64,000 bases of DNA from Acheta domesticus (lineage: Eukaryota; Arthropoda; Insecta; Orthoptera; Gryllidae), in contig JAHLJT010008756.1 of NCBI GenBank assembly GCA_031308135.1, positions 138,061,775 to 138,125,774 of the forward strand, written 5' to 3'. Shown in pieces: positions 10,141 through 22,258 of the stretch. A program made the translations under genes and the position numbers. Numbering within the stretch: position 1 is the first letter of the stretch; each line of letters opens with the position of its first letter. The notes under the pieces are model-generated. The model was not told where the DNA came from and did not search any database. It worked only from the letters and a program-made list of their open reading frames with translations.

Positions 10141-11934
10141 AGTTCATGGTCGAGTTATTTGAAAATACGAAATATTTGGCATGGCTTTTGCTATTCTTTG
10201 AAATTGCCAATTTGAATTTCCTGTGCTTGTTTTGCTTTCAAGAGCTTTCCAACGAGATATCAGGTTGCAACACAGTGGCTTCAACCGTGAGACGGCTGTT
10301 TGACTTTCTTAGAATTACTTCTCATTGTCGGGCGATGATACTGGCTGTACGGAAAGCTGTTTTGAATTTTCGAATTTGTGTTGATTTATTAACTTTAAAA
10401 GAATTAGTTTTTTGCACCTAATGCGCTACGATTGGTAATCAGTTTTGCAAATGATGGCTGAGACCTATTAATATGGACGGAAATTGCGGTATTGTAAAGT
10501 TTCGTAACCGTTAATAATGAGAGAAAGTATGTGCTAGTGTGAAACCTCTAGTTTAATTTGAATATCCCGTCAAGCATAATGAGGAGCTCTTTTGATCCTG
10601 CAGTTATAATTTCCATATGCCTGCATGATGAGTCGCAATTTTTTCTAGAACTTGCTACGCCATCTTTTGATGTTATTAATCGTTCTCTAAAATGTGTTTA
10701 AAACATTTATGTAAAAGTTCTAAATGTCAGACGGGAACCTTGGCGGCATTGGTTGTGTTCCTCTTTGTACGCACCTGGGTGCCTACATGAAAGCTACATG
10801 AAAAGGACCTATTTAACTATGTCCTTTTCATGCAGCTGACTTTTGATTCTACATCATCACATGTTTTCGTTCAAAAGTTCGAAAATACCCTCCAGATCGT
10901 TGAAAGTAAGTTTTGAAGGGTAGCCCCAAGAACTATCGAACCTCACATCAAATTTTCCTCATTATACACTTCTTGCCGCTTATACTGTTACATGTCTCTT
11001 CTTTTAGGCCTTAGTTTTCTACTCTTTTCTAATTGATTGGGGCGAAATTGTAAAGACAGCCCTTCACTTGAGCTTAAGGAAAAGATGTTCTCAAGGTACT
11101 CAAAGTCAGGAAGTGTTATTTTAAATAGGGTTCCCTTCATATCTCAAGATTCTACTGATAGACGTTTAGCTCGTTCACGTTTAGATAACAGGTGCTTCAG
11201 TTCATATACATCTTTTATGGTAGTCACTTTGTCTTAAGTCGTGTAAACATTTGATTTTTTTAAAAATTCTGTTAGGTTTTTTTCGCCACCACAAGCTTTA
11301 TGAGTATATATACATTTACGGAGAAATCATCCGTTAAATTTTGTCTCGTCTCGTAATGTCGCAGTCAGTCATTGCCCTTTATCCCTTCGGTCAGGAGCTC
11401 GACGTCGTCAGATTTCGGGGTTCCAGACAGACACACAACCAGGGAACCGCGATGTCTCGAATTTGCTTAACCTCCGTGTCAGGGTAGTTAAGGAATTCGG
11501 CTAACGACACAGACTTAATACAATAATAGTCTGCGGCTGCCAGCTAAACGTGCACAAGTATTGTGGGCCACATTTTTATTCTGTTACACTTAAGCGCAGT
11601 TAGACTTTTTTAGTATAGACCTACCGACTTTTAACCCGAGTTAAAACGCTACCTACGCGCGTGCACGGACAATGGCTGTAGACAATGACGAGGTCTATGA
11701 TAACAAACGCCATCACGTTATCTCGGGTAATCTCAAACCGACTGTTTAGATTCAGAAGAACCTTGGCCTAGTTTGGAGTACAGATTACTAAAATATGGAT
11801 ACCTCTTTACATTTTCGCGTACAATTCAGAAGAATTAAGATATTTCATGCATTTTTACTTTGTAGCATGCTGCTTACACATTGTAGAGAATGTATTGTAA
11901 AGCTGCGGGGTAAAAACGAAGAATTTTCGAAACA
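10141..11934. other. AT-rich stretch without a recognised gene
   Basis: No supported exon. A short near-perfect hairpin lies at 10793-10836. The rest is unique-looking or decayed repeat DNA. Confidence 0.4.
10793..10836. repeat. Short inverted repeat, 16-bp arms
   Basis: Left arm GCTACATGAAAAGGAC (10793-10808) pairs with GTCCTTTTCATGCAGC (10821-10836) at 15 of 16 positions around a 12-nt loop. It is too short to call a microRNA precursor with confidence. Confidence 0.6.
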
Positions 11935-14230
11935 ACTCTTATTGACAGGCCCTGGCAATGAAAAAGTGGATAAATCTTATTCCTATATATAGTAAATTAC
12001 TTCCTCTAACACGTCATAATCCTTGTTTATGTGTTCTTGACACCGAAAAATCGATTGACGGCAAAACGTCTGTCAGTCTGCTTGTGGAACAAACGGTCGG
12101 TCTGTCGCTGGTGGCTAATCGTTAGGATTTTCACCAAAATTGATACTCTCCATCGAGCTGACAGATGTCACGGTCTCTTGAATTTGAAATGGATATTTTG
12201 ATTTTATGGCTATTTTCATTAAGACATTTTCAAAAGTTGCACAAAAAACACTCCAATGTTTTATTAAATTTATCCGGGGAGAGCGTAAATAGCCCTCAAA
12301 AAATGGTGTGGGTTGGAAACTTTTGTTGAAAACTCTAATTTTAGAATATTGCTAAAGTACAAATTTTCCCCTACTACTGCAATTTTGAACATTGATTTTT
12401 TTCTTAATAAATTCTACTGAAGTGCCGGGCACTGGTAACGAAAAAGTGGATAAATCTTGTTCTTAAATATAGAAAATTATATCCTCTATCACGTTGTGTA
12501 GTCAGAATCCAAGTTTTGCTGGTTCTTGATACCGAAAAATCGATTGACGGCAAAACGTGCGTCTGCCCGTCTGTCCAACGCTAGCACTTAAACCGTTTGC
12601 CCGATTTTCTCCAAAATTCATATGGTCCAATTGCACTCAACGAACTCGAGGCTTTGCGAGTTTGAAACGGATATTTTGATTTTTGAGGGTACTTTGCATG
12701 AAGCCTAAACATTTTCATTTTTTTTATCAAACTTTGCCCTCGGATACCGTAAAGATGCTTAAGAGAATGGTGCCGGTTTCATTTTCATTGAAATCACTGA
12801 TTTTTCGAACATTGCAAAAGTGCAATTTTTTTCGGTGTCTTTCTAAAATTACAATATTAAATTTAGAGATTTTTTGCTTAATGAAATCTGTTCTTTAAAG
12901 ACAGATCTTGGAACAAAGTCATTTTCAATTTTTCGAAAATATTTGTAGTTTTCGTGAAATTTTGCTAAAAAATATAGGCAGTTTTAAAATTTTTAATCAA
13001 TTTTTAATAAAAACTCGCTCCAAATTTTTCTTTAATTTTTTTCTCATATGTATTAAGGGACGGTAGAAAATACGGTACTAATCCCATTTATGATGAACTC
13101 TCCATTTTTTCGAAAATTGCAAAAAGTTAACATTTTAAAACCACAAAATTGAAGGTATATATTTTTGCCTTAAACCAAATCTGTTCGAAAATAATCAGCC
13201 TTAAAAAAGGTCATGTTCAATTTTTTGAAGAAACGAGTAGTTTTCATCTAGTTTTAAGTTCAAATGAATGCAAAATATAAAAGCGTTTTCTCTCAAAAAC
13301 TCCTCCAATATTTTCTTTAAATGTTTTCCAGGGATAAAACAGGGAACTATTAAAAGACTGGTGGAGGCCTCATTTTTGTTGATATCCCTAAATTTTTGAA
13401 AATTGCGTTTTGGAAAAATTGGGTTGAGGCAATCAGATTTTCAAGCGTTCGCTCGAGTTGGTATGTCGGAGTTGTTGACTTGGTGAACAGGTAAGGAGTA
13501 TGGCAAGTTAAGTTGGACAATGTGACTTCAAGTCTCCGTGCGGAAAAACTTTTTTGGTTGAAAACCCTTTTGCAGGTTCATGTAGAAGTATAATATTGCG
13601 GAGCAGTTACAAATGATGCGAGAAAGTATGTAATGTTTAAAGCCACATTTTTCTTTCCTGCCTTACTTCATAAGAAGAGTAAGTATTGTAATTATGTTCT
13701 GAAAACGCAAATTTTCGATAGAAAAACTCTTATTGCGGGGCCCTGATAACGAAAAACTGGATAAATCTTGTACCCATCTATAGTAAATTACTTCCTCTAA
13801 CATTTTAGTCAGAATCCATGTTTTGTGGGTCCTTGATACCGAAAAATTGACTGACGTGATATTTGATCGTTTTTGGTCAATGGTAGTGCCTGAACCGTTT
13901 CAGACGATTTTCTCCGAAATTATTATAAACAATTGTTTACGTCTTTTGGTGAACACGAGAAAATTTAAAGGAAAAAACTGAAGCGAATTTTGAAAAAAAA
14001 ATTGTAAAATTTTTTAACTCTCCAATATTTCACGCACAATTACGCGATAACTACCCATATTTTCGAAAAATGGTCTTATGTCAAGATCTGTCTTCAAAGA
14101 AAGGATTTTTATTAAGGAAAAAATCTTTATCTTCAATATTGCAGTTGTAGAAAGATGCCGAAAAAATTGAAAGTTTGCAGTTTCTCATAATAGTTCTTTC
14201 CACTATCCAAGGACAAAGTTTAATAAAAAA
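11935..14230 (+). repeat. Three head-to-tail copies of the AT-rich dispersed family
   Basis: The start landmark (GTGGATAAATCTT or close variants) occurs near 11968, 12449 and 13757, all on the plus strand. In two copies it is followed by ACCGAAAAATCGATTGACGG and in the third by a diverged form, then by CTGT/CCGT-rich sequence and GATTTTCTCC. Copy lengths differ (about 0.5, 1.3 and 0.5 kb), so this is clustered or nested insertion rather than a regular satellite. Non-coding. Confidence 0.65.
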
Positions 14231-14269
14231 ATTGAAGCCATTTTTTAGGTAATTTTGAAACTATTTTTA

Positions 14270-14830
14270 ACGCTTCGTGTAAAGCACTCTCAAAAATAAA
14301 AATATACGTTTGAAACTCTTAAAGCCTCGAGTTCTGTCAGATCGATCGGGGAATATCAATTTAGGAGCAAATCGGATGAACGATTTAGGCACTAGCGTTC
14401 AGTACAGACGGACAGACAGACGTTTGGCCTAAATCAATTTGTCAGTATCAAGGACCCACAAAACATGAATTCTGACTGCACCACGTGTTAAAGAATGTTA
14501 CAATATAAGCAACGGGATTTATCCGTTGCTTCGTTTCTTCGTTACCAGGGCCTGGCAATAAGAGTTTTTCTGCCGCAAATTCCCCTTTTCTGAGCATGAT
14601 AACAATACTTCCTCTTCTTGCGAAGTAAGTGCGAGAAAGTAAAATCCTATTTTCAAGAAGACCTTATACAATTTTTTGAAAAAGCAGTAGTTTTGGGGTA
14701 ATTTGTGCTCGAAATTCATGCAATTAATAAAAAACATTTTCTCAAAAACAATTCGAAATTTTTTCGTCATTTTTTCCATGGATAGAGGAAGGAAGGCTTA
14801 AAAGAATGACGCAGATCTCATTTTCCTTGA
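14270..14830 (-). repeat. AT-rich dispersed family, inverted copy
   Basis: Here the family runs on the minus strand: CAGTACAGACGGACAGACAG at about 14400 (complement of the CTGT/CCGT stretch), CAAGGACCCACAAAACATG, and TCGTTACCAGGGCCTGGCAA. It faces the plus-oriented cluster to its left, giving a large imperfect inverted arrangement. Confidence 0.65.
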
Positions 14831-15236
14831 AATCTCTGAATTTTAGAAAATTGGTAATTTAGAAACAATGCAAGAAAGTGTGTGCTGTTGAGCACCACTT
14901 GCTTTAGATTCAGTTATTCTGGGTACCCTATTTCGCAATCAGAAACGGGCTGAAACTCGAAATGTAGGCCCACGCACAATTAAATTGAAAAAAAAAATAG
15001 AAGCAAATATTCTTCCTCGATACAATAAAAGTTCACTACTTGATTTTCTGTGCCATATAATCTCCACATTCGCAATATTAGAATGTTTCTTCATGGTCAG
15101 TACGTGCTGCAATGCTACAACTCAAAGTTTAGGTATTGCCTGTTTGAAGTTGGCTTCGAAGCTATTTTCGCTTCTAAAACAAAGATTTACAAACTGCGGA
15201 TGCGTAAATTGATATGAACGTTTCAACAGTGTAGGT
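14831..15236. other. Spacer before the hAT MITE, no gene seen
   Basis: AT-rich, with a short open frame at 14985-15212 that has no recognisable features. The target-site copy GTGTAGGT ends at 15236. Confidence 0.35.
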
Positions 15237-15473
15237 CAGTGTTGTCAAGGTCGATGCCACGAGTGGGAGTCCGTGGCAAGAGTGCCACGACGAAATCGTC
15301 CTTCCACGTAGTTCTTCACCCGGCCACAAGAGACAACACCATGACTAATGTAAAACGGCGGGGTTACTATTAATAGTTTCCTTTCCAAACGCTAGTTGCG
15401 CAGAGAAGCTCGTGGTATGCTACGGTCCCACGACGCATACCACTGCCACCAGTAGAAGACGTTGACACCACTG
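15237..15473. mobile_element. Complete hAT-type MITE, 237 bp
   Basis: Terminal inverted repeats CAGTGTTGTCAA (left) and the complement of TTGACACCACTG (right) are flanked by a perfect 8-bp duplication, GTGTAGGT (15229-15236 and 15474-15481). The 8-bp duplication and CAGTG ends are the hallmark of the hAT superfamily. A truncated copy in the other orientation lies at 1372-1593. There is no coding capacity. Confidence 0.9.
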
Positions 15474-15481
15474 GTGTAGGT

Positions 15482-16224
15482 TATTCTAAATAAAGTTTTA
15501 CCAGACATTCAATGTCTTTGTAAAAGGCTTCTTCATAAAACGAAACAGAACTGTACTTACCTATGAAATGTGATGTCATCTTCTACTGCGACGTTCACTA
15601 CACCATTTCATCTGCTGATCAGTAACAGGTGTTCAGTAATGATAGTTTACTCTTTCCAGTATAAGAAGAACTGTCCTCCGAAAAATGTTGAAGATTTAAA
15701 ATTGTTTGTATTTTAAAGTCTTAAATTTGATATGTTTAAATTAAATACTACTTAAAAAAATTAAACAAGTTTTAAATTGTCTTGGAAGTGTCCAGGAAAC
15801 TATTTTAAAAGTCCAAACTCCTCTTTGTTTGCCAAATCACTTCTCGCGACAGCGTCAAATACGGCAGATAAGCTGGACATTTAACAAGAGGCTTATCAAT
15901 CAAACGACACAGCGGAGGCATGTGAAAGAAACAATCCGTCACAAAGAAGTCAATTGTGGATTTTCCAGTTGATAACGCCGAAGGATAACCCCGCGCCGCG
16001 CGCGCCAATTGTTATAAAGACCGGATTCTCAGGTGCGTCAAGCTGGAACAGCCATGTCAGCACACCGGAATGAAACATGTCAAATGCTTTACTGCTAATT
16101 TGTTGCCACAATTTCGAATTAATTGCCACGTATCTTCGGCGCGAAAACGGCTGCGTGCTGGCTTGACGGAACGCCAGCACACACATCAGTGAAATTCGGG
16201 TCGTAGCTGCTGAAATTCACTAGT
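15482..16224. other. Unassigned stretch between repeats
   Basis: No supported exon. The 15800-16200 part is less AT-rich than its surroundings and has short open frames on the minus strand without any domain that I recognise. Confidence 0.35.
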
Positions 16225-17400
16225 GTGTGTGAAAGAACGCACTATGAAAAACAAATTTTATTTGAAGGAAAAATCTCTATCTTTAATTTTGTAGTTGTAG
16301 GAAGACGCCGAAGAAAATTCAAACTATTGCAATTTTCGAAAATTCAGAGTTAACAGTGAATATCGGACGAATGCCATCTTAATAAGTGTATTTTACTCTA
16401 TTCCCACAAGAAATTTGAAGAAAAAATTTGGAGCCGTTTTTTCAGAAAATTTGAAAATGTCGGGGAGGCTTCATATAAAAAATCCCCAAATTTTGAAGAT
16501 TTTTTTTCAAAATCTCAGAGATTTGACTCAAGCCAGATGGGCAGGGGTTTCTTCAATTTGGAAAAAATTGTACGCATGGTTTAGGCTTGATGGGTATTGT
16601 TCCCATACACCGGACAGACAAACGGACGGACGTTTTGCTTTCAATTAGTTTTTCGGTATCAAGGACCCATAAGACGGGGATTCAGGCTACACTGCGTGTT
16701 CTGGGATTTCTTTTCTTAATTTAGCAACTGGTTTTATCTACTTTTTTGTTATCAAAGTCCAGCAATGAATTTTGTTTTGCCGAAAATTCGCCGTTTTTTC
16801 GCGCAGCATTACATAACTTTCCCTATAGTACGTATATTACTTCGTATATACGTATGTATACGGGAAAGGAAAAGTTGGAGTCGATTTTGAGAAAAGCTTG
16901 TTTTTGTTATTTTTCAAATTGCACAAACTGCACGCAATATTGTGCGAAAACTACTAAAATTTTCAAAAAATGTATTTCACCTTGATGAAAGAATTAATTA
17001 CGAACAACAAATTTCATTAGAAGGAAAAATCCCTATCTTCAATATTATAGTTGTAGACAAACTCAAACTTTTATAATTTTCGAAAATTTAGAGTTAACAG
17101 TGAAAATCAGACCTATGCCACCTTTATAAGTGTATTTTACTCAGTTCTTACAAGAAATTTAAAGATAACATTTGGAGCGGTTTTCGAGAAAAGTTTGAAA
17201 ATGCCCCCTGGGGCGTTATGTAGAGTACCCCCAAATTTTAAAGAATATTTTTCAATATCGCAAAGCTTTGACTTGAAGCAGATCGACCGGGGAATATCAA
17301 TTTTTTTTAAAAATCCTGGGAATGTTTTAGGCGCTAGGAGTGTTCACAGACGGACAGATCTACGGCGGATCGTAAAGGCCTAGAGTTTTCGTTTTTTACC
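16225..17400 (-). repeat. AT-rich dispersed family, two inverted copies
   Basis: Two minus-strand copies follow each other. Landmarks such as GTAGTTGTAGGAAGACGCCG (16290) and ATTATAGTTGTAGACAAAC (17045) mark equivalent positions. The complement of the CTGT/CCGT stretch occurs at about 16610-16635 and 17348-17358. Non-coding. Confidence 0.6.
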
Positions 17401-17794
17401 TTCTTTTAGTTGGCAAAATTGATTTAAATATTTATATTAGAATTATGTAATTATTTTAAAAAATGTTGTATAGTATCACATACTGTATAAACTACAAAAA
17501 TATTATACAAGATAATAACAAATGTTTATTATTAAACAAATATCTATGATGGCCTCCCCAAAATGATCGGTTTGGATCCGCCCGTGGGACAGACAGACGG
17601 ACGGACAGACAGTCGATCGGATGGACGTTTTGAAAAAAGAAAAAACACTCTTTCGGTGTCAGGAGACCCCAAAACGTGTAATTGCTTATATGCCGAGTGT
17701 GACCGAGACCGAGCCAAGCGAGCAAAGCGGATAGAACCCGGTCCTCGGGGAGGGAGACAAACGGTGATATCTTCGTCTCCCGCGGGCTACGTCC
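17401..17794. other. Repeat remnant with GACAGACGGACGG stretch
   Basis: Continuation of the dispersed family, including a GACAGACGGACGGACAGACA segment near 17590. No gene is seen. Long open frames on both strands here come from the repetitive composition. Confidence 0.4.
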
Positions 17795-18066
17795 GTCTGT
17801 CCGTCCACCCTTCCATCTGTCCAACATCTTCCCTTCGCCCGTCCATCCGTCCGTCCGCTCTTCCGTCCATCTGTCCGTCCGCCCGTCCATCTGTTAGTCC
17901 GTCTGTCCATGGTCTATCCGTCCGCCCGTCCATCTGTCCGACTATCTGTCCATCCGCCCGTCCATCTATCCGACTGCTCGTCCGTCTGTCCGTCCGTCCG
18001 TTCATCTGTTCGTCTGTCTGTCCGTTCCCTCGTCCATCTGTCCGCCTGTTCGTCCGTCTGTCCGTT
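17795..18066. repeat. Expanded CTGT/CCGT tetranucleotide array, about 270 bp
   Basis: An imperfect array of TCCG, TCTG, TCCA and related 4-mers with almost no interruption. The same short motif sits inside most copies of the dispersed family, but only here is it expanded to hundreds of bases. The periodic composition leaves open frames on both strands that read as Pro/Ser/Val/Arg or Asp/Gly/Thr/Arg repeats. These are not genes. Confidence 0.9.
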
Positions 18067-19060
18067 CCGTGTGTCTCATGTGTGCCATGAGTTTTCGTTG
18101 AAATGTCCAAACACTGCTGTGTACCTTCTTCGTGAAACGGACACTACAGCACAGGAAACGTACGTTTTGTGTAAACTGATATTTCATCGATATATTTCTT
18201 CAAATGCATTATACAAGCTGTCCGGGGAGGAAACGTCTAAACTTCGAAAATAAGCTCTTAAAAGAATTTTAAGCATATTTTTTAAAATAAACTTGGGTAT
18301 TCCGATTGGTTGTACCGCAATAAGCACTCAAAAGTTAGTTTGAAAAAATATTTTTTATGCAAAATTTTGCATTGCAGAAATATGAACACTCCAGAAACAG
18401 TAAATTGTTTATTATTAACAAAAAAATGAATACATTTGTTCACAAAGAAAAATTAGCACGGAATAAACTAGTGGTGCTACAGAATGGCACAGACTTTCCC
18501 GTATTAGTTTTCTATTTCCTTGGGTCTGCCCTAGCTATTCGGAATTGGCACATACTCTTGCCAGCTGCCATCTATCACCGCACAAACTACATTTTTGACA
18601 TTTTCTTAATTTTTCGGTTTCCTAATGGTAGAGCAGAAATATTCATTTTAGAATGTTATAGAACACAAAAACTTAGTCCTAAATGGCAATTTTCTCTTAG
18701 AAATTTTGTGCTGTTTTAAAGAAAATGGCGTTTTAGCGCAACAGAAAATGCGAAATTTGAAACCCTTTTTCACATAAAATTAATGAGTTTTCAAAATACT
18801 TCATTTGAAGCACATACACTCACAAATATAATGTTTACAAATTGCTGGTAATGTGCATGTGTGTTCTCCAAAGTGAATTGTGTGTTTAAGGCCATACACA
18901 TTGTTTTGAAAATGTTAGTACTTTTCGCGCAATATTGTGTGCAATATGTGCAATTTAAAAAATTACAAAAACTAGATTTTCTCAAAAACGGCTCCAATTT
19001 TTTCTTTAAACTTTTGGTAGGGATAGTGGTAAATGTACTCTATTAGATTACATAAACAGC
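18067..19060. repeat. Dispersed repeats, including partner of 20496-20760
   Basis: The segment 18457-18703 is the inverted counterpart of 20496-20760 and 21247-21480. Shared landmarks include GTGGTGCTACAGAATGGCAC, CAGCTGCCATCTAT and GGTTTCCTAATGGTAGA. No exon is supported. Confidence 0.6.
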
Positions 19061-20010
19061 CATATTGCTGTATTCTTTTGTTTTTTCAAAAACTGCAAAA
19101 ATATAATTTTTAATTTCCCGTATACGTACGTATACACGGAGTGATATACGTAGTATAGGGAAAGTTATGTAATGCTGCGCGAAAAAATGGCCAATTTTCG
19201 GCGGAAAAAAATTAATTGACAGGCCGTGAAAACAAAGAAGTGGATAAAACCAGTTGCTAAATTAAGAAAAAAAATCCCCTAACACGTGATGTAGACAGAA
19301 ACCCTGTTTTCTAGGTTCTTGATACCGAAAACCCAATTGAAAGAAAAACGTCCGTCTGTCGTCTGTCTGTTCGTCCGTCTGTCTGTCTGTCCGTCAGTCT
19401 GTCCGTCTGTGAACACTGCTAACGCCTAAACCATCGGTTCGATTTCTTTCAAAATGGATATTCCCCGGTCGATCTGGTTCTAGTCGAAGCTTGAGATTTG
19501 AAAAAGATTCTTCAAAATTGGGGATACTTTATATGAAGGCCCCCGGGAATTTTTTAAAATTTTCTCAAAAACGCCTCCAAATTTTTTTCTTTAAATTTCT
19601 TGTATGAATAGAGTAAAATACACTTATTAACATGGCATAGGTCCGATTTTCACGAATAACTCTGAATTTTCGAAAATTGTGAAAGTTTGAATTTTTTCGG
19701 CGTCTTTCTCCAACTACAAAATTGAAGATAGAGATTTTTCCTTCAAATAATTTATTTTATTCATAGCGAATTCTTTCTTTAAGGTTCTCTATATTTTTTT
19801 AAAATTTTTAGTATTTTCGCGCAATATTGCGTGCAATATGTGCAATTTTAAAACATTACAAAATCAAGATTTTCTCAAAAACGGCTCCAAATTTTTTCTT
19901 TAAACTTTTGGTAGGGATAGTGGTAAATGTACTCTATCAGATGACATAAAAGCCATATTGGTCTATTGTTTTTTGTTTTTTTCAAAAATTACAAAAATGT
20001 AAATTTTTTT
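19061..20010 (+). repeat. AT-rich dispersed family copy with CTGT/CCGT stretch
   Basis: Begins near GGCCGTGAAAACAAAGAAGTGG, then GGTTCTTGATACCGAAAA, a 60-bp CTGT/CCGT stretch (19350-19413), GGATATTCCCCGGTCGATC, and a body rich in TTTTCTCAAAAACGG. A TATACGTACGTATAC motif at 19121-19135 has an inverted counterpart near 16840-16860. Confidence 0.65.
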
Positions 20011-21490
20011 ACTTGTCTCTCACGTCGTTAATATTTACACTATCGGCGATTTTTTCACATTATTATATTTACGAGTATATATGCTTTAAATAATGTCAAG
20101 TAAAATTTCTAGAAAACACTACCGTTTTCTGTGAAAAGTAGCTCAAATTTCGGCATTTTCAGAAAGGCTCAAACACCATTTTCTCACAAATAGCTGCAAT
20201 TTTTTTCTTGAAACTTTTGTAACGGATAGTCATAATTACACTCTTTAATATCACGTAAAGTTTATTTTGAGCTGTTTTTTTGTTTTTTCAAAAATTATAA
20301 AAATGTAAATTTTTTGAAAGATCTCTCACATCTTTAATATGCACATTACCAGAAATTTGTAAACATTATTATATTTCTGAGTGTAAGCGCTTCAAATAAC
20401 TTCAAATAAAGTATTTTGAAAACTCAAAAATTTTCTGTGAAAATGAGCTTCAAATTTCGCGTTTTTAGTAGTGCTAAAACGCCATTTTCTCTTAAACAGC
20501 ACATAACTTTTAAAAGAAAATTGCCATTTACGGCTAGGTTTTTGTGTTCTTTAATATTCTAAAATTAATATTTTCGTTCTACCAATAGGAAACCGAAAAA
20601 TTGAGAAAATGACAAAAAAATGTACTTTTGGCGGTGATAGATGGTAGCTGGCAAGAAAGAGTATGTGGCAATTCCGAATAGCTAGCGAAGACCCTAGGAA
20701 ATAGGAAACTAATACGGGAAAGTCTGTGCCATTCTGTAGCACCACTAGTTTTGACTTGTCTCTCACGTCATTAATATTTACATTAGTGGCGATTTGTTGA
20801 CATTATTATATTAATGAGTACATTTTCTTAAATAATGTCGAATAAAGTTTCTCGAAAATTGAATAGTTTTCTGTGAAAAGTAGCTCAAAATTCCGTTTTT
20901 TCAGAAACGCTCAAACACCATTTTCTCGTAAATGGCTAGAAAACATTTCTTCAAACTTTTCGATCGGATAGTGCTAAATGAACTCTTTGATATTACATAA
21001 GGTTTATTTTGAGGTATTTTTTCGTTTTTCAAAAATTACACAAATGCAATTTTTTTGAAAGATCTCTCACATCTTTAATATGCACATTACATGCAATTTG
21101 TAAACATTATTATATTTGTGAAGTGCTTTAAATGACTTCAAATTATTTTGAAAAGTCAAATATTTCCTGTGAAAATGGGCTTCAAATTTCGCATTTTTAG
21201 AAGCGCTGAATCGCCATTTTCTTAAAATCAGCTGCAAATTGTTAAAAGAAAATTGGCATTTAGGACGAGGTTTTTGTATTCTTTAATACTCTAAAATTAA
21301 TATTTCCGTTCTACCATTAGGAAACAGAAAAAATAATAAAAAAAAATTACTTTGGGCGGCGATATATGGCAGCTGGCAAGAGTGTGTGGCAAATTCCAAA
21401 TAGCTAGCCCAGACCCAAGGAAATAGAAAACTAATACGGGGAAGTCTGTGCCATTCTGTAGCACCACTAGTTTTGAAATCTCGCGCTGTT
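20011..21490. repeat. 742-bp tandem repeat, two units and a partial third
   Basis: ACTTGTCTCTCACGTC occurs at 20011 and 20753, and GAAAGATCTCTCACATC at about 20316 and 21057. Both give a period of 741-742 bp. Within the unit the order of all landmarks is kept (ATTTTCTGTGAAAA, CTGGCAAG, GTGCCATTCTGTAGCACC). A third unit starts near 21472 and breaks off. The units have diverged by scattered substitutions and indels. Non-coding. Confidence 0.75.
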
Positions 21491-22258
21491 AAAATGCACA
21501 TTTCCAGGGATTTGTATACTTATTGCATTTGTTAGTGGGATTGCTTCAAGAGAAGTTTTTCGACACAAAAGATTCCTGTGAAAAGAGCTTCAAATTTCTC
21601 ATTTACATTCGTGACATTTAAGTATCGTGACATAAACCGTGACAATTGTAATCGTGAAAACAAACGGCCCGAGGCAGTGGGCTGCACGTAGATCACTTGC
21701 CCTGCACTTGCCCGTGGAATGGAATGCCGATGGAATGTGTTCCGTGTGTCTCGGCAAGTTTCTCCGTATGAGTCACAGTGGAGTCATAGTGGCGAAACAA
21801 GAGGTTAAGGGAAGAATATGAAAAGACACGTTACTTGTAGGTTTTGATGATCAAATACAAGTGTAATGAATATAAAGTGTTAAGGCGAACGAGGAAAGTG
21901 AACTTAAGAACTCCGAAAGAATGTCACTGCTAAGGCCTTTTCACTTGTAAACAAACACGAATTATAATAATATCTGGTTGTAAAGTGAGAACTTTCCTCT
22001 ATGGGGAAGTGACTTGAAACTTACACAAAATTATTTATTTAGCACGGCGCGTGTTAGTGATTTATGAAATGCAGACTGTTGGAAAACACGTGATTTTGGT
22101 GTAAATGACAAGTGCTTAATGATGTTGACATCTCCAGCCCGAGTAACGTGCGCCCAAGAAAGTTGCATTGTATGTGTATTAATACTTTCAATTTCGGAAA
22201 TTGTTTGGAATACGTATTTTAAAATGATTATTTTACCACTTTTCATAACTACTTTCAG
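21491..22258 (+). promoter_or_regulatory. TRAF6 5' region: presumed promoter and start exon
   Basis: The sequence changes from repeat to mixed-composition DNA near 21600, just upstream of the first recognised TRAF6 exon. The start codon exon must lie here or further upstream and must end in phase 0. Several short ATG-plus-donor candidates exist (for example ATG at 22070 with a donor near 22099, and ATG at 22119 with a donor near 22143), and I cannot choose among them. No TATA box was assigned. Confidence 0.35.

Noticed and set aside
17795..18066. CRISPR-like array
   Set aside because: The periodicity is four bases with no spacers, and the genome is eukaryotic.
17563..18110. Long frames on both strands in the 17.6-18.1 kb region
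   Set aside because: They arise from the CTGT/CCGT tetranucleotide array, which lacks stops in several frames.
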